Assembly (NCBI RefSeq): GCF_001640805.2
Contig: NC_066847.1
Coordinates: forward strand, 19,149,504-19,213,503
Source of the DNA: Lates calcarifer
Lineage: Eukaryota > Chordata > Actinopteri > Centropomidae
Reading direction: 5' to 3'
Length of the DNA stretch: 64,000 nucleotides
The first letter of the stretch is position 1; each line of letters begins with the position of its first letter. The translations under genes were made by a program, and so were the position numbers. Positions 13,649 through 25,341 of the stretch are shown here, piece by piece. The notes beneath the pieces were generated by a model. It worked only from the letters and a program-made list of their open reading frames with translations. It ran no database searches and was not told the origin of the DNA.

Positions 13649-15540
13649 GACAGGGGGAACATGAGATGAGGACTGTGGACGACCTGGATAGGAAGGTGCC
13701 AACAGAGACTTGAAACCTCTATGCCCCATCCTAACGCCAACAACTGTCTTCGCTGAACGGTTTTTGGGTGGGGATAACTTAGTGTAGAGGAATGTTTTGG
13801 ATGGTCATACCTGGGGTGGCTGTGATCAACTTTCCTTAAAGATGACATGTGTGGGTTTGAATTAGAAAGTATTGTTTTGAGAGGAGTGACATTTTTGCTA
13901 ATGAAGGCTTCAGTTTTACTTCTTTTTTTTTAATCTGAAGTTCTTGTTTAACAGCTTTCCTAAATTATGCAAAAGTGATTGAGACATATTTCCATTGTGA
14001 GTAATAGAAACTTGTGGTGACTGCATGGTTTCATAAAGAGGAAAGAGGCGTTATACCAGACCTGTTATCATTAGTGATGTTGTTTCAGGACTTTCCCTAA
14101 ACAAAAAACAAGCAAAAAAAAACCCCATCACGTTCTACTGTAGTACTATTATTTCATGTTCCAAACAGGGTGCACAGTATCATGCAATTAGCATACAACA
14201 GCACTAGCATACAATAGACATATATGTGATTAATAAACTTTTGAAATTGACTGACATCATACCAAGGGATTCTGGGCAGACCCCTGAGTTTGTGATAACC
14301 ACTGGATAGTTGTATGTTTGCCTTTGCAATGGTCTCCAAAACAGTGTTGTTAAATAGTTTAGTTGCTAAATAGACTTTGATTAATGTGGTGTGGGTAAAC
14401 TCATTTAAAACTGAAAACTGAAATATAGTACTGCATATAAATGGGAAATAGCTAACACTAAAAGTCTAATATTTGATAAATGGTATACATTTGGTATTAG
14501 CCACCTGGGAAAAAGATCACGATCTGTGCCACCATTTTGGGTCATTTAGCATGTGTTGACAGCGGTGATTGGTCGAGTCATTTAAAGAGGAAAGGAATTA
14601 GGATTGCAGATGTTTTTACTGCATTTTTTGGCAGAATAGAAAGTAAGACATGATAAAGATATATCTTGCATGGATTGCACTAACGGAGGTATGTGACTGA
14701 AGCAAGTCAGTTTTTGGAAAAAGACACTTAATTTTGCACTCAACTCATCCAAGTCTTTGTTAAGAACATGGCTTGTAGAGTTTTTTTTTTTTTTTATCTA
14801 GTTTTTAAGGTTACATTGTTTATATATTTTGTTTTCTGATTCTGATATTTCTTGGAAAGATATTTGTTAAAATGTCCCTTTAACCACTTTGCGACATTGC
14901 ATCACGTTTAAACCGTGGGCGGAGCATAATTGCCATGTCATCCTGTCCACCAAATTAAATTTTTGCAATATTTTGACATTTTAGGTGGAAAAACAGACTT
15001 ATATTTCAAAGGTCTTCTGTAATTCGTCTCCTAGGACAGATTTCAGTGTCAGTTGAACTTCAAATATGTAAATATGACCTCTTATGTCATATTCAAATAT
15101 TGGTTAAAACAGTTGGGAACTTTTTAGAGATCATAATTAATGTACCACAGTTACATTATTACATTATTGTAATGGGTTTGCACTTTTGATAATATTTTCT
15201 GGGTTTCGCCATGCTTCATCATCAAGTGTAACACATACCTTAGCAGGAGACTACTTGGCCTTTCATTGAGGTGTGATTATTTGATTTTTATGAGAGGAAA
15301 ACATCATTAACATGTTACATATGCTCTTAACTTATGTAGACATTTGTCTTTTAACTATTTATTTTAATGTGTGTTGTTGTGCATACTTTTGTAAATAATT
15401 ACAGGGGCAGGTTTGAAGTATTCATTTCCCAACAGCTGATAGTATTTGATGTGCATGCAATGGGGACCCTCTGCTGGTGACTTCATGTGTTGCTCTCTGC
15501 TCATGTCTGGTTTATCATTAAATAAAACCAAATACATTCC
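13649..15540 (+). other. adamtsl1 3' untranslated region (inferred)
   Basis: No further open frame follows the TGA at 13646-13648. The sequence is AT-rich and free of recognisable genes. The best polyadenylation signal on the + strand is AATAAA at 15521-15526, which would give a 3'UTR of about 1.9 kb. A poly-T run lies at about 14781-14796. The extent is inference, since no transcript evidence is available. Confidence 0.5.
15521..15526 (+). promoter_or_regulatory. Polyadenylation signal AATAAA (adamtsl1 candidate)
   Basis: Canonical hexamer about 1.87 kb after the adamtsl1 stop and about 170 bp before the first putative exon of the next + strand gene, so it is a sensible end for the upstream transcript. 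Confidence 0.5.
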
Positions 15541-15692
15541 TTTCATAATCTGTTTGTTGTGATTAACTCTCTGTTTTTTTCTGCCTGCCTTATCAGGTCA
15601 AAGCTCTCATATTTGATCATTTATTACAGTTGGTTTGTGGTACAGCTGCTGGAATTTTTCTAACAACACTAATCTTTTTGTTTCAACTTTAG

Positions 15693-15930
15693 TATTTTGG
15701 CAGAACAAATTGAAGGTGTAAACCAGTGCAGTGGGAGGTTCTACTCTGAACCAGAAAAACAAGACATTCAACAACAAAGCTACGTCACAATGACAGTTGC
15801 AGCATCAGATTTTGTCAAACAGACGGGTACTTCCTCTTTCTGTGTTTACAACGCACAGTTCACACACTTCACACTGCTCTCTACCTCTCACCTGGACCTC
15901 TGGATCACCTCAGATCAGTGCAGTTTAGTT
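15693..15930 (+). other. Probable 5' part of the NLR transcript (UTR or N-terminal extension)
   Basis: A 'gtttcaactttag' acceptor ends at 15692, which suggests an upstream non-coding exon not identified here. The reading frame is open from 15673 through the CARD exon and contains ATG 15790. The encoded segment between 15790 and 15931 has no recognised domain. A weak donor near 15826 and an acceptor ending at 15974 would break frame, so I do not place an intron. Confidence 0.45.
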
Positions 15931-18900
15931 ATGGTGGAAAAGGATGGTTGTAATTCTTGTTTGATATCAATCAGGGTTCTGCGAGTTTCCCTGGTGGATG
16001 AACTAGAAGGACGGATTGACTCTCTGCTAGAGATTTTAGTAAGTCGGGAAGTGTTCACTCGTGATGACCGTGAGGAGGTATTGTGTCAGTTGGGGCCGCG
16101 GGCAAGAGTGAGGAAAGTGTTGGACATCTTGGAGTGTAAAGGCGAGGAGGCAGCCAAGATTTTTCTCTCCATTAGCAGTCATCATCAGCAAGAGGCACAG
16201 ACACACTCCAAAGAAGTCAATACAGATCAGCCTCAGTCCATAGGTATGCATTCAAACCACAGAAATGTCATTAGTTCATTCATTGCATTTGGTAGTTGGA
16301 ACAGCATTGCATTGTCTCTATTTACACATAGGGTTTTATGTATCGCCATCAAATGTACATATGGGCATAAAGATAGAAGTGAAAAATACATTATATAAAG
16401 TTTATTCTCTTTTGCAGAGTACAATAAAGTCAAACAAAAGCATAAAGACATCCTCAGGCGCAGGAGTGAGAGCATGCTCTTCTACAACACTCGACACGGA
16501 GAGAAAATACTTTTTTCAGAACATTATGTCAATCTCCTGTTAGCCGATGGACACCAGGGCTTGGAAATAAAAAGGCATGAGGTTCTGACGTTTGGACAAA
16601 AGCGACTATCTATGCAGCAGAAGTCGGCTGTGCACAGGAAGATTGCACCAACCGAACTCTTTTCAAACACAAAGGGAAACCATCCGGTCAAGAAAGTTTT
16701 GGTTACAGGGGTGGCTGGTATTGGAAAAACCATCCTGGTGCAGAAGATACTGTTTGATTTTGGTGGAAACAAGAACCATCTTGCATTTGACTTCATCATC
16801 CACATGACCTTCAGAGACCTGAATCTGATCGACAAACCCACAAACTTCCGGGAGTTGGTCTTGCGAAAAAACAGGCACCTTGCTAAGACACTGGATAACA
16901 TTTTAGAGAATGACAACAAACTGCTGATTATCTTGGATGGTTTTGATGAGTTCAGACACTATAGGAGCTGTGATGTAGACGTTTTCGTGACCGAGCCTGA
17001 TGAAGAGGCAGAGGTGGTGGAGGTCTTAGGGAGTCTGATGCAGGGTGAACTGTTGCCCAACGCTTCCGTCATGCTCACAAGTCGACCTGCAGCTATCAAC
17101 CACATCCCTGTGGGCTACATCGACCGCTTTGTACTAATCGCTGGCTTCTCCTTGGATGAAGTTCAAGACTTCTTCCTACGTTATTTCCAAGACAGTGCCC
17201 TCGCTGACCAAATGTTTGCAGTGGTATCAGCAAATGAACTCATGCTAACACTGTGCTACATACCTGCATTTTGCTATATTGTGTGCTGTATCCTCAAAGA
17301 AAGCAGAGATCTCTGTGGAGAGAGCCCCAAGACCATGACGGACATTTATGTGCAGTATCTGGTGGCTTTGATTCGCTCTCACACTCAGTCAAGAGCCGAA
17401 ACATTTCTTCAAGAGCAAAGAGCAGGGGGCATACGGCAGCTGTCTGATATAGTGCTGAAGTTGGGTCGACTCGCCTTCCAAAAGTTGATGGAACATCAAA
17501 CACTATTCTATAGCAGTGACCAAGATGTTGCAGCATTGGAGGGATGCAGTCTTGTCAGTACCTTCCTTGACAAGACGGTAGTACAAGAGCCTGGCTGCAC
17601 TGAAGAGGTTTACTCCTTTGCACACCTTACTGTTCAAGAGTTCTTTGCTGCAGTTTATTGTGCAGCGACAGATCACCCTTTACCTGATGCAGTCACACAC
17701 ACTGCAGGTCCTGTAGAGAGGACAAACAACGGACATTTAGACCTTTTCAACCGCTTCCTGTCTGGAATCCTCTCTGAGCGCAACGCTAATCTCCTGTCAA
17801 GGCACTTAGGGCTGTGTTATGACAAAGAAAAAGTGAAAACCCATCGCTGGAGGATCATCAGAGAAGTTACAGTGCTCTGTGACAATGGGACCCATATCCT
17901 GAATCATTTACACTGCCTGTTTGAGCAGCAGGACCCCTCATTAGCCCTTGAACTGCAACCAAAGCTGCTACGAGTTAATGTCAGTGATGAAACACTTTCC
18001 CAAATGGATTACAATGCCATCAAGTACTTCCTAGACCTTACAAAAGGCGATATATCAGAGCTGGATCTGACAGGAACTGGAATAAGATGTGAGGCACTTA
18101 GAGATATTCAGCCCCTGCTTCTTAGATGTAAGAATCTTTGGTGAGTTCCTGGTAAATTTTGGTTTGCATCATCTCATTCTCTTACCAGTCTCATAAGTTG
18201 TTTTGTCTCTTTTTACAATCTGTGCAACTCCAACATCATCTGACAATGGAATACAGTATGTGATACATGGCTGGTGCACTAACATCACTATTTCACTTTA
18301 AAGGCTTGGAGAAAACAACCTCGATATGGATGCAGTTCAAGTCATTGCTGACGTGCTACAAGAGTCAGACAGTATAACCCACCTAGGGTAAGATGTCTAT
18401 TAATTGGTTAATTTGGTTCTCAAAAGAATACAAACACTAGGCAACAAATAAAGAATACAACTGCTCTTAATTTAAGAGAATATGTTTTTTTTTTTTTGCC
18501 TCACCCAGACTATGTTTAACACTTTCTGTCATCACTTTTAGAATTGGATGGTCAAATGTTGGTGACGATGAACTACTGGTTCTTTCTAGGGCCATACGGA
18601 TAAAAAAAAAGCTTGAAGAATTGTGGTAAGAGACACAAAATTTTGTGGAACTGAAAGTCTGTCCACCCACAGTGGGACAAAATGATGCAGTAGTTCTTTT
18701 ATTTTGGGGGAAACTGCTGCCTTAGGAATATTTGGCAAAAAATACAACCAATCTAGTAAAATTACTGTTAGGTAAACTGTCCTCCAGCTCAGTGCAACTG
18801 CTGTAATTCTGGTCCCTCACCTTTGAGTGCTTTATTGAGTAGTATCTTAAGATTTCTTAGGTCAGTGCTAACTTCAAGGTTAAACAGAGATATATCAAAG

Positions 18901-19533
18901 AACTTAAATGAATAGAAGCTCTACTTAGAAGCAAGGTGATATAAATAGGTTAACATATTTTCATAAATGGTTTGCTGATTGTTCAGGTATAAAACATTTA
19001 AAACATTGTTCAGTACCTATTAATATTACCTATGTGCTCTCACAGGATGGAGGGGAACCGGGTGAGTTCCAGAGGTCTGCTCTCACTTAGTGGCTTGACC
19101 CCAAATCCTCTGAAAAAAGTTGTGTGAGTGACTTACTTTCTTTCCCCAACAAATAAATCAAAATCATAATTCAAGAGTTTAGTTCTCTCTGAAACCTCTG
19201 TTGATTCCCTCTCTGTACAGTGCAATCTGGAATGACCTGAATGACACAGAGTCCCGGTGCACCCAAGAAAACATTACTGTTAACTTCACAGATGATGATA
19301 TGTGGGAGGCGTGGGGGGAATGGGTCTTTGGACGGTGTGAAGTCAGCAGCAACGAGAAGCTAGTGATGGTACTTCATAAAGTGTGCAATGTATCAGTCCA
19401 CTGCTTAGAAGCCCAGTGGGCAAGGACCTTCTACAAGAAATTATCACAGCTCATCAAGCACAGGATTGAGTTCTGCACTGAGGATGACATATGCAAGAAA
19501 CTCAAAAAGTTTGAGAGCATCTTGGACCTCTGA
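15931..19533 (+). CDS. NOD-like receptor: CARD-FISNA-NACHT-LRR with unusual C-terminal tail
   Basis: A cytosolic innate immune sensor of the NLR class. Exons: 15931(start)-16243, 16418-18140, 18304-18387, 18542-18625, 19046-19123, 19221-19533, all in phase, giving 864 residues from ATG 15931. Domains: six-helix CARD-like region about 17-88; FISNA-type linker about 110-185; NACHT with Walker A GVAGIGKT (202-209) and Walker B LLIILDGFDEF (273-283); winged-helix region ending near FAHLTVQEFFAAVY (about 506); three or four LRRs (about 640-760), two of them on typical 84-nt exons; then a 104-residue non-LRR tail on the last exon. The start is uncertain: the frame stays open back to an acceptor at 15692 and ATG 15790 is in frame (911 residues). 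CARD plus FISNA suggests a NOD/NLRC-like member, but I cannot name an orthologue. Confidence 0.85.
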
Positions 19534-19951
19534 CAGACAGACGTCTACACTCACCTTAAGTTGTAAGATAATACATACAGATTAATGTCTGTTAGATGCT
19601 GAATGCTTTGAGGGGCAAAATATGAAAGAACAATATAGGGTAGCTGCCATTAAAGCATGACAAATGTAGAACTATTCATCTTCATGGTTGAAAATAGTAT
19701 CACTCCCTGCCCCTGAGAAAAAAAGATTTCTTATAAAAAGCTGGCATGCATATTGTGCAACTAATGTAACTGAACACACTTAATGCTACCACTGACAAAG
19801 TACCTATGGCTATAGGGGATCACATTAATACATACCTGTAAATTCTGTACATTTTTTCAATCTCCAAAGGAGACATCACGAACAGCAGAAAAAGCTCGGC
19901 AAGTCAGTATTTCTGCTAGCTGCGTATTTAGAAAAAGGCCAAAATCAACAT

Positions 19952-20025
19952 TGGCCCGTACGGGGATCGAACCCGCGACCTTGGCGTTATTAGCACCACG
20001 CTCTAACCAACTGAGCTAACCGGCC
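19952..20025 (-). tRNA. tRNA-Ile (anticodon AAT)
   Basis: A 74-nt cloverleaf on the minus strand. The acceptor stem GGCCGGT pairs with the 3' end before discriminator A. The D-arm contains TAGCTCAGTTGG (A box), the anticodon loop is CTAATAA with anticodon AAT (plus strand 19989-19991), and the T-arm contains GGTTCGATCC (B box). The anticodon wobble A is expected to be edited to inosine, reading AUU/AUC/AUA isoleucine codons. There is no intron and no encoded CCA. A short T-run downstream on the minus strand (plus strand 19941-19944) can act as the Pol III terminator. It matches the vertebrate nuclear tRNA-Ile-AAT sequence essentially base for base. Confidence 0.97.
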
Positions 20026-20392
20026 ATAGTGAGCTGCGTCATTCTAGCACTTTTTTAAATCATGTACACAAACTGTCTTCGGTATTATTTTACTTATGCC
20101 CAAAGCACCTTTCGTGTTACGACCGGTTTCTGTTTACTCTCCCTCCTGACACACAGATAACACAGAACGTCAAAAAAGAGAATACACAGTTAAAAAAAAC
20201 GAGATGTTGAAGCAAATATCAAACTAGTAACATTACTAGACTACTCAGTCATATATTTAAAACATTTAATTATTGGTATTCATGTATTTTCTATTTATTT
20301 GATTCAGAATGCCAGTGCATACCTTTTGTGAATGGCACTGTTATATTTATGACATTTTTAGAAAAACTTGTTTTAATTTGTGAACAACTGTC

Positions 20393-20398
20393 AATAAA
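20393..20398 (+). promoter_or_regulatory. Polyadenylation signal AATAAA (NLR candidate)
   Basis: Canonical hexamer about 860 bp after the NLR stop and about 50 bp upstream of the larp7 promoter motif. It is the only canonical + strand hexamer I noticed in this interval. Confidence 0.45.
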
Positions 20399-20439
20399 AT
20401 GTTGAAACCTCAGACAACCTGTATTTTGCACTTTATTTT

Positions 20440-20594
20440 GGAACAATTCAGCGGAAGTTCTTTAAACTGCTTGCCCGTGGGTATGACGAATTTACCCTGC
20501 GACGTTCGACTGAACGTAGCCGGCTGGCTGCTATTTTATGTTGTTTTTGTGTGTGCTAAGCAACAAACTGGACTGTTTCCTCATCTCAAAAAAG
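20440..20594 (+). promoter_or_regulatory. larp7 core promoter and non-coding first exon
   Basis: An ETS-type motif GCGGAAGT sits at 20451-20458, a common feature of TATA-less housekeeping promoters. The segment ends in a strong donor AAAAAG|gtgagt at 20594/20595 and is followed by a 0.5-kb intron to the acceptor at 21089 just before the larp7 ATG. An open frame crosses the exon but is not joined in frame with larp7, so I read it as 5'UTR. The transcription start is inferred. Confidence 0.5.
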
Positions 20595-21102
20595 GTGAGT
20601 TCTGTAAATTATTATGTCACCTGGATATTAAGCAAAGGTGTGACGCATTTTGAAATGCAGTAGGCATGACTGCAACATTTTTAAAAATGTCGCTGCCCGC
20701 GAATTGACGTACTAACTTCGACAGCAGTTTGCTAAAGGTAGTGATGGCTAACAGGCAACTGGGCAGTTAAGCGAGCATTAATAACTTAGTTAAGAAACAA
20801 TAATGCTAAATATCAAGCAAACGGTGTTTTTCACTGACTAATATTATTAAAATGTTGATACTATTTTAAGGGGCGTATTCACCATTGACTCTATATACTT
20901 GACATGGGTGAAGGATGTTTCATAATGCTAATAACACCTGTGAATTTGAGATTGTCTAAATCGAGGTTAATACTCGTAACGCTACTATCTTCTAGATAAA
21001 CACACCAGTAAAATAAAGGGAGGCAAGTTGAAAGCTTGCTGTATTTCCATTGTCGTTTTATAAGTGTGTGTTTCTGGCCTATGTTTCAGTTCCATCCACA
21101 GG

Positions 21103-24100
21103 ATGATTGACACAGAGAGGGGAACTGATGATACTGGTGCTGCAGAGCCCAGCAGTAAGACCAAAGAGACAGAAAAGAAGAAACGGTCTCGAGTCAAACA
21201 GCTGCTGGGTGATGTGAAGAAGCAGGTGGAGTTCTGGTTTGGAGATGTCAACCTTCACAAGGACCGCTTTCTGAGAAAACTCATAGATGAGTCAGATGAT
21301 GGATGTAAGGGTCTCTGAGTGTTGGGTCCTTGAAGGATAGATTTGGATTATTATTATTATGTCTTATTACAGCACTCACATGGCATGTGCATTAAAAGAG
21401 CAAGTGGTTACTGAAACCATTTCCTTTTTAATACTGGCTGTGAAGTGATCCCTTCTTGTTGCATTTATGCTGCAAGAGATGAGGACAATATCCGCAGTCT
21501 TTGTTCAGTGCAGAAATGCACCCTTAAGTTGAAGCTAATATGAAGCTTGAACAGTCTGAGTTAGCCAAACCAAATGAGTAATCCTAAAATAGTCTTCCAT
21601 ATAATAATAATCTTCCTTTGTTCCTTTGCTGGGCTGCTGTGGAGGGTTATACTCTGGCAGCTTCACATACAGATTTGTTTGTTGGACACAATAACAGCAG
21701 TAAACCTGCCCACGAGTACCAGTATCTGGCTTTTTATCAGTGGAGTTGTTTTCACTTTAAGGATCACTTCACAGTCAGTATGGACAGGGGGAATGATCAG
21801 TGACCAATAACAATCTCAATGCACAGTATGTGAGTAGTGTAGTCAGACAGACTTGAAAAATCTGAAGCTACCCTTTAATGCAAGTGCTGACCTAAAGTCA
21901 TCAGATTTTGTATCTACCAAAGCATCTAACATAATATGTGTAATGTCTCTTAGATGTTGACATATCTGTGTTGGCGAGCTTCAATCGAATGAAGAAGCTG
22001 ACAACTGACACTAAGCTGATTGCGAGGGCGCTGAAAAATTCATCTGTAGTTGAGGTACTGTATTGTGAAGTATTTTATGATTTCTTTAAAATAAAAAACA
22101 AGCCTTATAACTGACCTACCTTCACAGTGTTTGCAGAATTTAGGAGGATATACTCAAACTAATTTAAAATCCCAAAAAACACATGTTTGACATGACTGTT
22201 TTTTGTGTTTCAGGTGAACTTGGAAGGCAATAAAGTACGGCGTCAGCTTCCAGTTGGAGACATACCAAATGATACAGACAGCCGCACAGTCTATGTGGTA
22301 AAACATATGTTTTTTCTTTGTCTTTTGAATTGTTTACTTATATGCTTGAAAAAAATCTATTTTGGTCACAAAATAATACCTTTCTGTTCTTTAGGAACTT
22401 TTGCCCAAGGATGTGACTCACAGCTGGATAGAAAGAGTCTTCACAAAATGTGGGAATGTGGTTTATGTCAGCATCCCCAGATACAAGTCTTCAGGTGACT
22501 CCAAGGGTTTTGCGTTTGTTGAGTTTGAGAAGGAGGAACAAGCACAGAAAGCCATAGAGGTGAAAACTGATTATGAATATTTGACCATTGCCTGAAACAT
22601 GTGATAGTTCACAGCACAGTTTATTTTTGGCAGGAAGAAAACTCATGGGAAACTTTGATCTTTGAAACAGATGCTGAATAACCCCCCTGAAGATGCTCCA
22701 AGGAAACCAGGGATTTTCCCCAAGACGAAAAGTAGGAAGCCTCTTCCTCTGCCAGCTGACAATCCACCATCAGGTAAATTAATAACAAAAAAAAAAGCGT
22801 TGACAGATGAGATCTGATGCTGGCACAGTATCAAGAAAAAGGCTATTGGTGTGATTTGTTGTATTCACCAACACTTCTTTACTTTCACTTGTGGTGTAGG
22901 TGAAGAAGAGGAGAAGAAAAAGAAAAAGAAGAAAAAAAAGAAAGAAAGTTCAGCAGCACCAGTGGCTGCAGAAGAAGCCAAAGAGCAGGCGATGGATGCA
23001 GAGCCATCAGAGCACAAGAGGAAGCACCAGGCAGTGGGGGATTTTGAACCAGACATAGCCAGTGCTCAGAAGACGCTGGGCAAATTGTCAGAGAAAAAAA
23101 GACGAAGGTCACAAACAGTAGAAGGCTCAGAAAGTGACATACCGTCTAAGATAAGAAAAACCAGTGAAAGTGAATCTGGAGAAAAAAAGGATGCAGCAAA
23201 GACTGGTAAATGATCATATTATCTGATATCTGATTATCTGATCATTTTATCCTTTTTCCACTCTCGTTGCTTCTGTTTTCCACTGATGATTCACTGATGA
23301 TGAGGTGTTATTGCAGCAATGAAACCACAGTTTATTTTATTCCTCTTTTAGATCAGTCCACTGAAAATGACACAGAGAGACTTGTGGAGGAAGGGAAAGA
23401 AAACAGGGATGATTCAACAGTTAAAGCAAAGAGGAAGAGAAAGAAGAAACACAAAGAAAAACTGAAAATTGGTGAAGAGGTCATCCCACTACGAGTTCTA
23501 TCAAAGTAAAATCCTACATCCCTTTTTCTTCTTACATAATCAAGATTTTATTAGTAGATAAAAACCCTGTCGTGACTGAATCAATTTTAAAATGCTACTG
23601 GGCATCTTTCTTCCTCTTTTGCCCATGGAAAGGAAAGAGTGGCTTGAGCTGAAGGAGGAGTATTTGACCTTGCAGAAGCGCAGCATGGCGTCCCTGAAGA
23701 AGTGTATCAGTAAGATTGATCACAAGGAGCACAAGAGTCTCATGGAGACGGAGACTGATGCTCAAGATGGAAACAGTGAGTTTTGTCTCCACTACACCCA
23801 GTCATTTCAATTCAAATGGACAAATCGCACATTGTTAGAATTGGGGAAAACCGCCACTGATGCTAATGTTTTGAAGTAATTGAAACCAATAAAAATGGCT
23901 GTCATGAGTAGGGTTGTTCTGTGATGTGAAATGAAAGGATATGAAGATATGATATGAAACAAAATGTTTATGCAATTCTAAAACAATGAATGAATGCAAA
24001 AGTCTGTTTTCAGAAATTTCACACTCTTACATTAATAATGTTGCTTTGTATGTGTTTCTCTTTTATCTAGCTGAGAAGAGTAACAAAAGTGAAAAAGCAG

Positions 24101-25341
24101 CTAACCAGGGCCCTCAGTTTACCAGTGGTGTCATCATGAAGATTACAGACAACAAGCCACTACCAGGGAGGAAGATCCTTAAGGTACAGTATAACTCATC
24201 AGCTTCACTGACATTTTGATGAAAAGCCATTTAAAAAGATGATCTCCGCAGTGGATTAGAGCTTAGGTTTTGTTTGTTTTTATTCCTTGTGGTTGTGTGT
24301 GTGTGTGTAGGATGCCTTGTGCAAAATATCACCAGTGGCGTACATTGACATCTTGGAGGGAGATGCTGAGGGTCACATCCGCTTTCACACCCCAGAGGAC
24401 GCTAAAGCCGTTAGTGACGTCAGAGCAGAGCTACAGAAAGAACATAGCTGGAAACTTGAAATTCTCTCAGGTATGAATTATTCTTCCTACATTTCTAGGT
24501 GTAATTTTACTTTGTGCACACTAACCTCTGTGTAACCCACATGCATACATAACCTCTGGTCTAAATGAGGATGCAGATGACTGAGCTGGCACACTGGTTT
24601 TCATAATTGATGATGATGAAAATAATTTATTGGGACAGCGCCCATCAGCTCGTCTCAAGTTCTGTGTTTTTCAAAATGTTTCATCGTTGAACTTGGCTCA
24701 GAAATTGGTTTTTGGAATGAACTTTCAGTCAGGAAAAGTAAAACATTTTAACTTCAAGTCTGTTTAATTCCTTTGAAAGGTGACCATGAACAAAGGTACT
24801 GGCAGAAGATCCTAGTGGACCGCCAGGTCAAGTTGAATCGTCCGAGAGAAAAGAAGCGTGGTACAGAGAAGGTGAGATCACACTTTAGACATTTTCAGTA
24901 CACAAACAAGAGGCTGTTTACAAAAAGTTGTATAATCCTTTACCCAAATCCAAATAATGTGGCATTTGGGGCATTTTATTGACAGATATTGTAATGTAAA
25001 CTTCATATATACTGTGTCATGTGGTAATAATCAGAATGTGCCAAAAAAAAAAGAAAGAAAAGAAAAAAAACATAAGTTTGTGATTGGAGTTGCGTCTTTT
25101 TCAGCCTATTCTGAATACTGTCCATTTTTAGATATGATCTGATACCTGGGATAATTTTGGCATATGAACACACAGTCACATACCATCACAACAGTTAAAG
25201 CTGTGCCTCCATTTTGTTTATGTGCTATCACATGTAATTTCTTATTTTCTTGTCACACTTCAGCTCATATCCAAAGCAGAAAAAATCATCATTGCCCGGG
25301 CCAAGGAGGCTAATAAACACATCCGTTTCCAAGAGGACTGA
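21103..25341 (+). CDS. larp7: La-related protein 7
   Basis: A nuclear RNA-binding protein that holds and stabilises 7SK snRNA in the 7SK snRNP, which restrains P-TEFb, and that also assists U6 snRNA modification (family knowledge). Coding exons: 21103-21304, 21954-22054, 22214-22297, 22395-22559, 22671-22773, 22900-23205, 23352-23505, 23633-23775, 24071-24183, 24311-24470, 24780-24871, 25264-25341. They are all in phase, giving 566 residues against 582 in human. Visible: La motif (about 28-110, [15 protein letters not shown]), RRM1 with RNP2 VYVELL and RNP1 KGFAFVEF (about 126-195), a lysine-rich disordered middle, and the C-terminal xRRM (about 430-535) with the RNP3-type YIDILEG and the conserved [16 protein letters not shown] segment. 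The ATG follows an acceptor directly and gives the expected N-terminus. Complete and apparently intact. Confidence 0.97.
24290..24310 (+). promoter_or_regulatory. UG-repeat 3' splice site of larp7 exon 10
   Basis: A TG dinucleotide run (24294-24308) runs directly into the TAG acceptor of the 160-nt exon at 24311-24470, replacing the usual pyrimidine tract. UG repeats at 3' splice sites bind TDP-43 and CELF proteins and can cause exon skipping (known for CFTR). Function here is inference. Confidence 0.6.

Larger units (their letters stand above)
19534..20440. other. NLR 3' flank / 3'UTR containing a tRNA gene
   Basis: There is no open frame of interest. It holds a tRNA-Ile on the minus strand (19952-20025) and, on the + strand, AATAAA at 20393-20398, the first clear polyadenylation signal after the NLR stop. 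If that signal is used, the NLR 3'UTR (about 870 nt) would span the tRNA in antisense and end only about 40-60 bp before the larp7 first exon. Confidence 0.5.

Noticed and set aside
15826..15974. Possible intron splitting the NLR first coding exon
   Set aside because: The donor is weak and the donor and acceptor phases (1 and 2) do not agree. Splicing would lead to a stop soon after.
20399..20653. 84-codon open frame overlapping the larp7 first exon
   Set aside because: It is broken by a strong splice donor at 20594 and is not in phase with the larp7 coding start. Better read as 5'UTR.
22865..23112. Minus-strand open frames opposite the larp7 lysine-rich exon
   Set aside because: Poly-Phe/Ser frames are the complement of the AAG-rich coding exon of larp7.
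22774..25263. Possible miR-302/367 cluster in larp7 introns, as in mammals
   Set aside because: I looked for the miR-302 seed (AAGTGCTT) and the miR-367 seed (AATTGCAC) on both strands in the short larp7 introns and saw no hairpin-like match. The mammalian cluster appears absent here.
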